Shown: piece by piece, positions 38,706-49,297 of the stretch
How the letters are laid out: every line of letters begins with the position of its first letter
Position numbering within the stretch: position 1 is the stretch's first letter
Source: Stictocephala bisonia
Taxonomy: Eukaryota > Arthropoda > Insecta > Hemiptera > Membracidae
Direction of reading: 5' to 3'
NCBI GenBank assembly: GCA_035578905.1
Contig: JAQJVL010000258.1
Span: 620,001-684,000, forward strand
Length of the DNA: 64,000 bases
Notes under the pieces: model-generated
Seen by the model: only the letters and a program-made list of their open reading frames with translations
The model's database searches: none
What the model was told of the DNA's origin: nothing
Made by a program: the position numbers and the translations under genes

Positions 38706-39032
38706 TCACAAAACTAGATCCAATACAACGAGCCTTTTAAGACCTGCCTCACTAATTCTGTGCATGCTGGCTAATTCTTCCATTAACGAGCGCAGGGGAC
38801 ACCCTGTAACTATGTGATCCATTGTTTGGATATACTCCCCACAGTAACATGACTTATCTAGTGTCAATCCCCATTTATAATTCCATTAATTGCATCTGCC
38901 AACGCCAGTTTGGAACCGATTCAAGAGTGTCCACTCTCTACGAGGGAGGTTCATCCCACTTACAGGTATTGACGGATCGTTAATAAGGAACTTATTTTGT
39001 CCATCAAAACTGTTCAACGCTACGGCCCAGCG
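38706..39032 (-). pseudogene. LINE ORF2 C-terminal fragment with zinc-knuckle
   Basis: Minus-strand translation gives SFDGQNKFLINDPSIPVSG followed by MNLPRREWTLLNRFQTGVGR. After a frameshift near 38885-38895 it continues KWGLTLDKSCYCGEYIQT and MDHIVTGCPLRSLMEELA, ending at a TGA at 38706-38708. The LPRREWxLLNRFxTGxGRC pattern and the C-x-C ... H ... C knuckle are typical of the C-terminus of arthropod LINE reverse transcriptases. The upstream RT domain is missing, and an in-frame stop lies just before the block. It is not from the same element as the LINE at 48.3 kb. Confidence 0.8.
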
Positions 39033-39039
39033 TTACACA

Positions 39040-39745
39040 GTATAATTGGGCGTATAATTGGGCGAGAAGTATTTACCTTTTTTTAAATATTAATAATCAA
39101 ATTAAATGTATTTGGTAGGATGTTGAGAATACTACGCAGATGATTTTCACGTTATATTACCTTTACAAAATAACAATACCTTCCATATACTTATAAAATG
39201 TACAAACAACGTAAAAAGTTATCGGTTATTAGTTTTATCAAAACTTTTGTGGTTATCTTACATACATTTGATTCCACTTTAGGTAAATTGAAGTAAAAAA
39301 TTCTGTAAACGTGTAAAAAAATGCTATCACATCAGCAATAGCAATTAGTAGTTAATTTCTCATACATAGAATCATAAAATTATTTCATGCTTTTTTTAGT
39401 TAGAAATGATCGTATGGTATTATTAGGGGAGGGTTTATACTATAGGAAAGTGTCAACACTACAAAACCTAATCTGAAACAATATTTAGTTTCTTAAAACA
39501 CGCGTCTTCAATTTAATTAGTAAGTAAATTAAATGAGTCAATAGTGAGGTTCATGTAATGAGATAGTAATTGAATGTCCTACTGATTAGTTTATGAAGGA
39601 TATGAATGTAGGTTCATACCTTGAGTTTTACTTATTTAAAGAATTCGGTTTTGTCTTTTTATCATATTTTTGTACATTAATTCTGTAATTCTATCTGGCA
39701 TATGTTTTCTAAATTAGTTTTGTACTTTTCAAAATAATAATTGAA
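39040..39745. other. AT-rich non-coding stretch
   Basis: Nothing recognisable. Confidence 0.5.
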
Positions 39746-39747
39746 AC

Positions 39748-39750
<3 letters not shown>

Positions 39751-39787
<37 letters not shown>
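39751..39787. repeat. (TA)n microsatellite
   Basis: About 18 TA units, immediately left of the MITE at 39796. Confidence 0.95.
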
Positions 39788-39792
<5 letters not shown>

Positions 39793-39795
39793 ATA

Positions 39796-40042
39796 TATTT
39801 TTAGGATGTAATAAAATTAAAAACTGAGTATCCTTTAAAATGTTTTATTAAAATTCATTAAACACAACATGTTTCAACTTTATGGTCATTTTGAAGTGTA
39901 AATAAAATAATTAAGTTAATTATATAATATTTCTTTAAATATACTTGAAAATTACCATAAAGTTGAAATAAATAAATAATAAATAAATAATAAAAAATGT
40001 TAAAGGGTACTCAGTTTTTAATTTTATTACACCCTAAAAATA
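39796..40042. mobile_element. MITE, 247 bp, between TA microsatellites
   Basis: The terminal inverted repeats are about 45 bp. The left end reads TATTTTTAGGATGTAATAAA then ATTAAAAACTGAGTATCC. The right end, read on the other strand, begins TATTTTTAGGGTGTAATAAA. A second inverted pair inside (CAACTTTATGGTCATTTT against AAAATTACCATAAAGTTG) means that most of the element folds into a hairpin. It is non-coding. Its placement between (TA)n runs fits a TA-targeting family such as Tc1/mariner MITEs, but the target duplication cannot be read in such sequence. Confidence 0.85.
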
Positions 40043-40075
40043 CGTAAGTAGCCCTAATGTTTAACTTTATATTAC

Positions 40076-40078
<3 letters not shown>

Positions 40079-40135
<57 letters not shown>

Positions 40136-40151
40136 CATATATATATATATA
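40079..40151. repeat. Interrupted (TA)n microsatellite
   Basis: TA units with a few interruptions (ATTTATATAT, ATACATAT). It is bracketed by TATTACATTA and TAATGTAATA, forming a larger AT palindrome. A short open frame over it is spurious. Confidence 0.9.
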
Positions 40152-40545
40152 ATGTAATATTTATTAAAAGAGTATCTACACAATTTACCTGCAGGAAAGA
40201 TAATGTTTATAGGAATCAATATCGACATTGACATCGACATAGGAATCGACATTAAAGAAAGATATGTAAAAGGTATTGCATCAAACCACGCAGTTTTTCT
40301 ATCCGTCTGTATACATTATAATTATGTATAATCACTTTACGTGTTTCAAACTAGGTACCTTTTGAAGATTCACGTTTAGACTAACTATCATACTAAAACG
40401 GTATTATTTTTCCTGCCTTTACGTTCCTACTTTTTAGTTTCAGTGCTAAGAGAAACATTATTTTTTAAGCATATTTACCACTATAAATGAGTGGAAACTG
40501 TTCGTGGATATGCGTAAAAAAGCCATTTCGATTGGAATTTGAAAA

Positions 40546-40770
40546 TTTTCCGTTAATTCACTACCATAACCATAACTTAGGTTAGCCTAACATAACCCAA
40601 CCAAACCTAACATAACATAAATAAACCTAACATAACCTAACCAAACCTAACATTTCATAACCAAACGAAGCCAAACCTAACACAACATAAATAAACCTAA
40701 CCAAACCTAACATACCATAACCAAACCTAAAATAACCTAAACAAAGTATTGGTAGTGAATTAATGGAAAA
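40546..40770. mobile_element. MITE-like element carrying telomere-like repeats
   Basis: The ends are 21-bp inverted repeats with one mismatch: TTTTCCGTTAATTCACTACC at 40546-40565 and TGGTAGTGAATTAATGGAAA at 40750-40769. Everything between is the CCTAA-type repeat described separately. It is non-coding. No clear target duplication is seen, so the exact outer edges are uncertain. Confidence 0.7.
40567..40749. repeat. Degenerate CCTAA / AACCAAACCTAACATAA array
   Basis: CCTAA occurs about a dozen times in phrases such as AACCTAACATAACCTAACC and AACCAAACCTAACATA. CCTAA is the complement strand of the arthropod telomere repeat TTAGG, but here the spacing is irregular, so it is at most telomere-like. 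It fills the interior of a short inverted-repeat element rather than lying at a chromosome end. Confidence 0.75.
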
Positions 40771-40779
40771 GGTCCTAAA

Positions 40780-41680
40780 ATACATTACCGGACCAAATTC
40801 AAATATTTAAACACTATATAAATTGCTAATCATATCGTGTCAGTAATCATTTAGAGAAATTGAGAATTAGGGATTTATAAATGTCACACAGTTGGTTGTG
40901 GAAAATAAATATATTGTAGGTCTAAATAAAAGAAACAGATAGACATTCTTTCACGTAGCAAAGCATCCATGTGAACCAAACGTGCATCTAAATACAGGCC
41001 ATTCAACCTGACAACACTGCATGATGTAATATGGTAAGGCCGTAAGCAAAAAACATAAGTGATGACGTTACAATGATATAATCGTCTCTTAGAGTGTACT
41101 CTTGACACCACAATGTCACTAGTATGATGACATTAGTTCACAATGACTAATGGTTTTCGGTTAGTCCACAATGAAATAATTTTCTTAAATATCATTGTTC
41201 GAAAAATCAACTCTGTTATTAAAAGGGATGTTTAAGATCTGGTGATAACAATCGGTTGGGGAAAAAATACTTAAGTTAAAACATAGTATACTGCTCATAT
41301 TACAATTGAACATTGTATTTATGTATATATATATTTTTTCAGACGGCCTTTAATATATATACCCTAATTTACTAAATCAAGGGAAAATTTAAGATATATG
41401 AATAACGCTTCTAACAAATATTGAAAAATGTGAAATTTAAGAGATAACCCCCAAGTTTTTTTGCTGGATTAATATAATCGTAGCCTTGCATTAAACTATT
41501 TTAAATTTGGGATTTAATAAATTTAGAGCTTCTTAATTTTCATTAGTTAGTAAATTAATACCATATCACGTGAGTATAGACAGACATACCATGCTTAACA
41601 ACATGCATAATAATACTCATCTATACTTACACTAACATTCCTCATTAAAAATTATGTTTAAGCATGGTTTTGAACATGGT
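40780..41680. other. AT-rich non-coding stretch
   Basis: Nothing recognisable. A 75-residue minus-strand open frame at 40884-41111 lacks motifs. Confidence 0.45.
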
Positions 41681-41689
41681 TCGAGGGTG

Positions 41690-43411
41690 CTCCATTAGAG
41701 GCCCATAATAGGTTGTTTGGTATACTATTGAAAGAGAATATTTAGGATTTCCTCTCTCATACTAAAGTCTTCATGGGTTGGGGCCCGTATAAATTGTGAG
41801 GTAAGCTGTCGTGGATGAAAGTGAAGTAAGGGGTCCATGAGTACTCCATTAGTGATTCATACTAGGTTGTAAGATATACTATCGAGGAGAATACGTAGAA
41901 CACTTACTTATGGTTGATGGAAGTTAAGTACAGGGTCTGTGAGTACTCCATTAGAGATTCATACTAGGTTGTAAGATATACTATCAGAGAGAATACGTAG
42001 AACACTTACTTATGGTTTTGGAAGTTAAGTACAGGGTCTGTGAGTACTCCATTAGAGATTCATACTAGGTTGTAAGATATACTATCGAGGAGAATACGTA
42101 GAACACTTACTTATGGTTGATGGAACTTAAGTAAGGGGTCTGTGAGTACTCCATTAGAGATTCATACTAGGTTGTAAGATATACTATCGAGGAGAATACG
42201 TAGAACACTTACTTATGGTTGATGGAAGTTAAGTAAGGGGTCTGTGAGTACTCCATTAGAGATTCATACTAGGTTGTAGGATATACTATCGAGGAGAATA
42301 CGTAGAACACTTACTTATGGTTTTGGAAGTTAAGTACAGGGTCTGTGAGTACTCCATTAGAGATTCATACTAGGTTGTAAGATATACTATCGAGGAGAAT
42401 ACGTAGAACACTTACTTATGGTTTTGGAAGTTAAGTACAGGGTCTGTGAGTACTCCATTAGTGATTCATACTAGGTTGTAAGATATACTATCGGGGAGAA
42501 TACGTAGAACACTTACTTATGGTTTTGGAAGTTAAGTACAGGGTCTGTGAGTACTCCATTAGTGATTCATACTAGGTTGTAAGATATACTATCGGGGAGA
42601 ATACATAGAACACTTACTTATGGTTGATGGAAGTTAAGTAAGGGGTCTGTGAGTACTCCATTAGAGATTCATTCTAGGTTGTAAGATACTGTATACTATC
42701 GGGGAGAATACGTAGGACACTTACTTATGGTTGATGGAAGTTAAGTACAGGGTCTGTGAGTACTCCATTAGAGATTCATACTAGGTTGTAAGATATACTA
42801 TCGAGGAGAATACGTAGAACACTTACTTATGGTTGATGGAAGTTAAGTACAGGGTCTGTGAGTACTCCATTAGTGATTCATACTAGGTTGTAAGATATAC
42901 TATCGGGGAGAATACGTAGAACACTTACTTATGGTTGATGGAAGTTAAGTAAGGGGTCTGTGAGTACTCCATTAGAGATTCATACTAGGTTGTAAGATAT
43001 ACTATCGAGGAGAATACGTAGAACACTTACTTAGGGTTGATGGAAGTTAAGTACAGGGTCTGTGAGTACTCCATTAGTGATTCATACTAGGTTGTAAGAT
43101 ATACTATCGAGGAGAATACGTAGAACACTTACTTAGGGTTGATGGAAGTTAAGTACAGGGTCTGTGAGTACTCCATTAGTGATTCATACTAGGTTGTAAG
43201 ATATACTATCGCGGAGAATATGTAGAACACTTACTTATGGTTGATGGAAGTTAAGTACAGGGTCTGTGAGTACTCCATTAGTGATTCATATCGGGGAGAA
43301 TACGTAGAACACTTACTTATGGTTGATGGAAGTTAAGTACAGGGTCTGTGAGTACTCCATTAGTGATTCATACTAGGTTGTAAGATATACTGTCAGGGAG
43401 AATACGTAGGG
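41690..43411. repeat. 101-102-bp tandem repeat, about 17 copies
   Basis: The period is 101-102 bp, from CTCCATTAG at 41844, 41946, 42047 and 42149. Each unit has GGGTCTGTGAGTACTCCATT, GATTCATACTAGGTTGTAAG, ATATACTATCGAGGAGAATA, CGTAGAACACTTACTTATGG and then either TTGATGG or TTTTGG. The first copy (41690-41843) is divergent and longer, the usual sign of an array edge. One copy near 43284 has lost about 25 bp. It is non-coding. Confidence 0.96.
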
Positions 43412-43419
43412 TTACAACA

Positions 43420-44300
43420 CTGCACTATATTTCCAGTAAGTACTTATAGTTCAAAACGTAACAATTTAAATAGTGTTAAATCATACAATAATTTGTTGCT
43501 CTTAACTGATGTTTATCCTGAAAAAGTAAGGAATTTAAAAATCATCATTTTCATCATTATCATTAATGTCATCATTATTTTCATCGATCTTCAATTACAA
43601 CTCGTTCAGCTAATAAAACCATTGTTCTATAAAGTCTCATTTATCATTAAAAACTTACACTGAATGGGCTTTATTTCATATTATAAAAATGAATTGATTC
43701 CTATATGCTTGATATATGTCCATGGAGTAGCCCATAATAATTTAGCAGATTTGATAATGCAATTTAATAGTTAACTGACCCACAAAGTTGATCGTTAATC
43801 TACACAGTTATAATTTTAATATACCATGTCATACTTATTAAGGTATCGTTAGTTGTTTTGCAATGAAAATTTAAAAAAATGAATGAATGAATGAAAATAA
43901 ATTTTGTCAATCTTGCATAAACCAACTATAAATAAACACTTCCAGAAAATACCAATCTCTTGCATTGTTATTACAGTATTGCTGTGTTGGGTGAACGTTA
44001 ACCACTCAGAGAATACGTCCTAAGTACGATGCAGAGACCCACGCCAGCCTAACATAAGCTCTCGTAGAGACTGTTACTTCAATTCTACACCGAACTCAAC
44101 TGTACAGTACAATAGAGCAGTTCCTATGAACACCAAGTTCTATACATTGTAAAATCACTGTTGCACACATCTTTGTATTTATTTAAGCCTTATAATTAAC
44201 AAAGCTTTATCCATTTAAGGAATTCATAGTTTTGATATTAATTCGAGGTAACGATGGTTAAAATATAAAACATTTTAGAAATTAGGCTTAAGCGGCCGGT
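43420..44300. other. AT-rich non-coding stretch
   Basis: It holds a short GAAT microsatellite (about 43880-43892) and a less AT-rich part at 43985-44115. No gene or repeat partner is recognised. Confidence 0.45.
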
Positions 44301-44303
44301 GTC

Positions 44304-44555
44304 ATAACTAGAATCTACAGTTTCCGGTGACAACCGCGTCAAGGTACTATCTACAATATTTACAAGATGACCAGACGTTTCGCCCATACTGTGATGTGGC
44401 ATCCTCAGTGGTTTCTCTGAGACTCATCCTCAGTGGTCTCAGAGAAACCACTGAGGATGCCACATCATAGTATGGGCGAAACGTCTGGTCATCTTGTAAA
44501 TATTGTAGATAGTACCTTGACGCGGTTGTCACCGGAAACTGTAGATTCTAGTTAT
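44304..44555. repeat. Near-perfect inverted repeat, 119-bp arms, 14-bp loop
   Basis: The left arm 44304-44422 and right arm 44437-44555 are reverse complements with a single mismatch (G in the left arm, A-derived in the right, at ACTGTGATG / CATCATAGT). The 14-bp loop (CTCATCCTCAGTGG) itself repeats the ATCCTCAGTGG of the arm. Such high symmetry implies a recent inverted duplication or strong gene conversion. A transcript from either side would be a long hairpin RNA. Open frames on both strands here are products of the symmetry. Confidence 0.97.
44447..44489 (+). ncRNA. Hammerhead-like ribozyme motif (Penelope-type), mirrored in the other arm
   Basis: The order is ACCA (44447-44450), CTGAGGA (44451-44457, fits CUGANGA), an extra T, GCC (44459-44461), a loop, GGC (44475-44477), GAAAC, G-T-C (44483-44485) and TGGT (44486-44489). 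ACCA and TGGT would form stem I, GCC/GGC stem II, and AC/GT a two-base stem III before the cleavable C. Very short stem III hammerheads are known from Penelope-like elements and retrozymes, where they may work as dimers. The bulged T and weak stems make activity doubtful. The left arm carries the same motif on the minus strand. Confidence 0.35.
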
Positions 44556-44559
44556 AAAA

Positions 44560-44885
44560 CATTCTATTTAAACGCAGAAGAATTTTTCTTGAAATTATAT
44601 TATCAATATCATGCCAAACGTCAGGATTTTACATTGTTACACATTTGGTAATTAATTTACTGAAGAGTTTCTTTACTTCTACAGACAATGAAAATAATAC
44701 ACTTAAGAATATTTAAACGCGTTTGTGGAATATATAATTAACAATAATTGTTTAAGAGAATATTTAAAATAAAATAACATTAATAAAATTAAAATAATAT
44801 TAAAAATATAAATTAAAATCTACTGTATATATATATATATACATACATACAATGCATTACCACTAATCACTATTTCTCCAAAACT
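44560..44885. other. AT-rich non-coding stretch
   Basis: It contains a TA/CATA microsatellite at about 44826-44853. Nothing else is recognised. Confidence 0.5.
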
Positions 44886-44889
44886 ATAC

Positions 44890-45220
44890 GTCCAAGAAAC
44901 TTACAATTGTGTACATAGGTTTATCTTGGCCCCTAAAAGCTCACTATGAAAGGATTTTCCTCTCCCAACTCCAGACTCCGTCGCACTGGTACCCAATTCA
45001 CTATGGTACTAGGGGACACCCCTGCACGCTTCACGTGCCAACCCCGTTACTCGCTTCGCCTCAGCATGTGACTTTTCACTACAAATAGTAGTAGGTTAAC
45101 TGTGTATCGTAAAATCACAATATTAATATGAGAGGAGTTGCGTTGGCAAAAAACGGCTTCACGTATTATATAAAAGGATTCTTATGGAGATATATTAATT
45201 GCTTTGTTTTTTGTATAAAC
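44890..45220 (+). mobile_element. Dispersed repeat, copy 2 (inverted partner at 24660-25405)
   Basis: It shares ACTAGGGGACACCCC (45006-45020) and GAGTTGCGTTGGC followed by GGCTTCACGTATTATATA (about 45131-45172) with the reverse complement of 24660-25405. The segment between them is relatively GC-rich, with GCACGCTTCACGTGCC at about 45022-45037, a short hairpin. The family is not identified; a rolling-circle transposon is one possibility, without proof. Confidence 0.4.
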
Positions 45221-45229
45221 AGCTGTTAA

Positions 45230-46140
45230 ATAAATACAAATTGAATAAAACTGTGGTAGGCTTAAGTTTTAAAATTAAAAATAATCGTGAACAATTATAT
45301 CAGCCGTTGTGAATTGGATATTAGAATAGTTAATTGTTTTAAAAAAACAAGTATTTAGTTTTATTTACTTTAAGTAATGTTTTTATGATTTTGATATTTT
45401 TAAATTTTCTACTTATATTTTGACGCTAAGTCTTCAAACTCAATATTATGACCGACGAAGTGGGTGGTACAGCTAGTAAATTCATAAAACAGTTGATGAT
45501 CATGCTACGAGAACGAAATCGTACTTGATTTTCAATTTTTATATGAAATAGGAGGTAGTTTTTAAGTTTCTCTTAGTTGTTTGAATAATGTATTTATTTA
45601 TCAATAAGATATATCTCATGAGATTCCTTAATTTATGGTATGGAACATTTTTATTTATTTACTATCATATTAAATGGTAACACCATTTAACAAGTGTTTT
45701 CTTACAGAAATGGCTTCTAATTACTAAATGAATATAATTATAACCTTTCAAAGCGCAACAGAAAGAACGATAAACAATAGACTCATAACTTCTCCACCAA
45801 CGGCTAACTTAAATAACTAATTTATATTACAAATCAATCACAACATTTATCAATAAACTATAATAAACATCACAAATAAAATAATTGAATAAAATATAAA
45901 AGGCTATAATTGAGTTGTAAATAACAATAAAGCGAATTAAGGCTTGAAAAACAAGTCAGTGCCTGTCTTCTAAAGACTTGAAGGTTTAGTCCGAAAAATT
46001 CCATCTGGGAAATATTATACAAACGCATGAGTGAGGTACAGTACTGTGATAAGCGTTTATTCAAGTCACTTCTGACAGTTATCAGAACGGGGTTTTACAT
46101 CATCAATAAAGCAGGTATGACCAACCTGGTGTAGCAATTA
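45230..46140. other. AT-rich non-coding stretch
   Basis: Nothing recognisable. Confidence 0.5.
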
Positions 46141-46148
46141 TTATTGCT

Positions 46149-46400
46149 ACTGTGTATGGGTGGGCGGGTGGGTCAATACTACTGTACGTGTATGTTTGGG
46201 CGGGTGGGTCAATACTACTGTACGTGTATGTTTGGGCGGGTGGGTCTATACCACTGAACGTGTATGGGTGGGCGGGTGAGTCAATACCGCTGTACGTGTA
46301 TGGGTGGGCGTGTGAGTCAATACCACCGTACGTATATGGGTGGGCAGATGAGTCAATACCGCTGTACGTATATGGGTGGGCAGGTGAGTCAATACCAACT
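46149..46400. repeat. 36-bp G-rich minisatellite, 7 copies
   Basis: Same family and orientation as 10217-10590: CACTGAACGTGTATGGGTGG then GCGGGTGAGTCAATAC. Only the first unit (46158-46172) keeps the four G3 runs. In most others the last run is GAG or the first is reduced to TTTGGG. The 36-bp length keeps all frames open, giving low-complexity 12-residue repeats on both strands that I regard as non-coding. Confidence 0.93.
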
Positions 46401-46409
46401 TCTAGAATT

Positions 46410-46955
46410 GCAGATGGCATTAGATAGTACATATTTAGTTCAGTTTAGTTTGATTCTATATGGTGTGTTTGTACTACTGTACTAGAATGTTTAGTCCATA
46501 TACTTGTATGTGTACGTGCGCGCGCGCATGATACTTCATATTTCTACGAAATATCAGCTAGGGGATTGAGTTAGGGGAGGGAGAAGGCTGCGGCCTTGAT
46601 TGGAATGCGGAAAGCTCGTCACTAGGTTATCACATCGATGACTATCAATCATTTAAATGGCTTAAAAGGATTTAAATGTCCGCGCCCGATTTAAATATTC
46701 TTCTTCAACGACATATGACCAATCTCCTTTTCTTTTAAATTTCAGTAACAGACTGCTTATTTTATTTTTATTTTTTGTTCATAATTGTGTGTGGCTGTAA
46801 TTATTTTTCAAAGAAGATATATTTTTCTAAGAAGTCTAGTTTGTTCTATAAACATGTCATTTTTTAAGGGTTTTATACGTTGACATGGGTTAGTAAAGTG
46901 GTATAAAAATAGGTTTCTATGTAAGATGTTAGTAAATAATACCTGAAGATTGCCC
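46410..46955. other. Non-coding stretch
   Basis: It has a short CG-alternating run (GTGCGCGCGCGCATG at about 46515-46529) and a less AT-rich part at 46565-46700. Nothing else is recognised. Confidence 0.45.
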
Positions 46956-46961
46956 AATGAC

Positions 46962-47066
46962 AGGATGGGTGGGCAGTAGGATAAATACCACCGTATGTGT
47001 ATGGGAGGGTGGGTTGATTAAAAGAAATGTACGTGTATGAGTGGGTGTGTGGGTCGGTCAATACTG
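46962..47066. repeat. Degenerate 36-bp minisatellite copies
   Basis: Three worn units (ATGGGTGGGCAGTAGG, CCGTATGTGTATGGGAGGGT, TGTACGTGTATGAGTGGGTG) about 0.56 kb right of the main 46149 array, same orientation. Confidence 0.75.
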
Positions 47067-47069
47067 TAA

Positions 47070-48275
47070 TCTTTTTTTCGAATTCAATTTATTTATTAGA
47101 TATATTTTTACAATTTAAATAATTTACTTCTCACACTATCAGAGGAAAACTGTTTTCATAATATTTGGTGGAATTTGTAAATGTTAAACTGCAAAACTTG
47201 TCTATAGGGTCTTAGATATCATTAATCCCTTATAGTTAAAGGAAAATTAATACCACAATCAGCTGCTATGAAGAAAATCGATCAACGTCATCCAGTAAGA
47301 TTGGAAAGGTGGAAAAAGGGTTTCTTTATCATTTGGTCCTCATAAATACAACACTCTAACGTCTGCTATAACCCATCTAATTTTCATTTTAAAGTGAAAG
47401 TGAATAAAATTTAATTACTATAGTGTTATAACAATAGTAGAGAGTTTCAGTTCTTTAAATAGCCAATATTATGTTTGAATGAGTTGTTTACTTTGTAAGA
47501 ACGTGTTGATTTCGATGGCGGTAAATATGTAGATACATGTACTAACAAATAAGTTATTATTTTCCTTTATTTAGTATAATTATTTATAGTTTTCATTACT
47601 AATTAGACCATGTACCAGAAAGGGACTTTCAATTACTTAAATGAAACACACCCTCTCTCTTAAGGGAATAAATAGTAATTTTATAAAACAAGATAGTTTC
47701 TTTACTTGACAGTTTTTAAAATAGTAATGGATAGAACCAATGTATCACTATTGTGACATAAAGTACACCTTGTATGAAAAACAAATTAATTAAATAATAA
47801 TTAACTAAAATGTATTTATGTTTTGAAATGTTGCTTGAAACATAACATACAACAAGAGTGTATATTTATTATTGTTGATATTGAAAACTAATGAATTAGA
47901 TGTACCATTCTGATCCGAATAACAACTCCAGTAACATTACAGATTTATGTTCTTAATTTCATAAATTTATGCGCAGATCGACGAAAATGTTCTATTCAGG
48001 AAAATTTAACTGATCATAAGAATACTGTACATGGTTAAAAAGTTACGTTTTTTATCTAAGTAATAAACTATATCAGATTTACATACTGTAAAGAATATTT
48101 CATGAAATCACCTGTTATGTAAATGTGTAGATCTGATATTATTTTTGTTACACTAAGTAACAAATAAAATTCAACTTCGATGAAAGGACTTTTTCTAGCC
48201 TTAGAATGTAAAAATAAAAATGAAATAGGCATATTTTTTTGGGTTTGATAAAAAAACGAAAAATTATTGTAATGA
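47070..48275. other. AT-rich non-coding stretch
   Basis: Nothing recognisable up to the truncated 5' end of the LINE. Overlapping open frames on both strands at 48068-48480 partly reflect the LINE start. Confidence 0.5.
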
Positions 48276-48280
48276 AGTAT

Positions 48281-48452
48281 AATACTCTCCGTAATGTAAT
48301 GAAGTATAATTATTGTAATGACGACTCCACTCCGGACGGGGGCCCCCTCTCGCTCCCACATTATAACAGCCACATTCTTTCTCCACATCAGAAACTTCTC
48401 AAGATACTCCACATCAATGCACAATCCCTGCCTTGTCCCATTGATGAGTTTA
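48281..48452 (+). pseudogene. LINE ORF2, N-terminal endonuclease start
   Basis: The frame reads HQKLLKILHINAQSLPCPID followed by EF, the classical start of the apurinic-like endonuclease of LINE ORF2 (LxxLHINAQSL...IDEF). It is cut after GAGTTTA by the 1300-bp insertion at 48453. The frame continues exactly at 49754, where RYIFQTSTFDIILICETWL follows. An apparent open frame running on into the insertion is an artefact. Confidence 0.85.
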
Positions 48453-48922
48453 TAGTTGGAGAGAAGTTTCGTGGCGGCTGAGGGATTAGGACGGCCGGCA
48501 AGGCCTCTGCCACCCCCAATTAGCCCTCGCCCGGCCGCTCCGGGTTTCCTTACTGAGTCACCTACTGGGCTGAAGGTACACCAAGTACATTTTTTTTAAA
48601 TTCAACATATAGAGTAATTTGAAAATTAATTTCGAATTCTACATAAATTTACAAGAAAAACAAGTCCAAGAACCGCATACTTACAATAATATTAAGGCTT
48701 TATGGTTGTTTGTAAATGAAACAAAAAATAAATTATTTAACCCCAAAGTGCAGTCTATAAAACAAGTTATTGTTTTCATGAGTATGTTTATAAATTATAA
48801 TAAGTTTAGTTATTTGTTCAGCGATTTACTGTCCTAATGGTAATTATAGAAGTAGATTTCTAGAATCTTAAGAAAGTGACGCACGCTCAACTGTTATTTA
48901 TAGCGAACAGATAAGAATTTCC

Positions 48923-49188
48923 AAGTTAATATTGTCGTAATCTGTTCATTGTATTATGTTTAATTGAATTTCAAATTATTGCTATTTATTTCTAATTTTG
49001 TTTTTATTAATGGACTACTTTAAGTTTATTTATTTTTTATTTATAATCATACTTATCAAATCAATAAAATGCTTTATGGACTACGCTTTTTGGCAATATA
49101 TAACTTTGTTTCATTTACAAACAGCCATAAAGCCTTAATATTATTGTAAGTATGTGGTTCTTGGACTTGTTTTTCTTGTAAATTGATG
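48923..49188 (+). repeat. 266-bp direct repeat inside the 1300-bp transposon, copy 1
   Basis: It matches 49298-49563 base for base apart from a few changes, at an offset of 375 bp. Its last part (from about 49113) is the inner portion of the terminal inverted repeat. The element therefore carries an extra truncated end, as if it had nested or slipped during replication. Confidence 0.93.
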
Positions 49189-49297
49189 CAACTGGAAGCT
49201 TTTGAAGAACAAATTATACTTAATGTAACTATACGTAACATGTAAATATAGAACTTTTAACTGTCATATAATTATATTATTTTTAATTGAAGTAGAA

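Noticed and set aside
40067..40252. Minus-strand frame with alternating I and Y
   Set aside because: It translates a TA microsatellite.
44347..44651. Paired open frames on both strands
   Set aside because: They mirror one another because of the inverted repeat; no coding signal.
46103..46485. Repetitive open frames (YVYGWAGESIPL-type and HPYTYSGIDSPA-type)
   Set aside because: Same minisatellite artefact as at 10250; the frames exist on both strands and end where the repeat ends.
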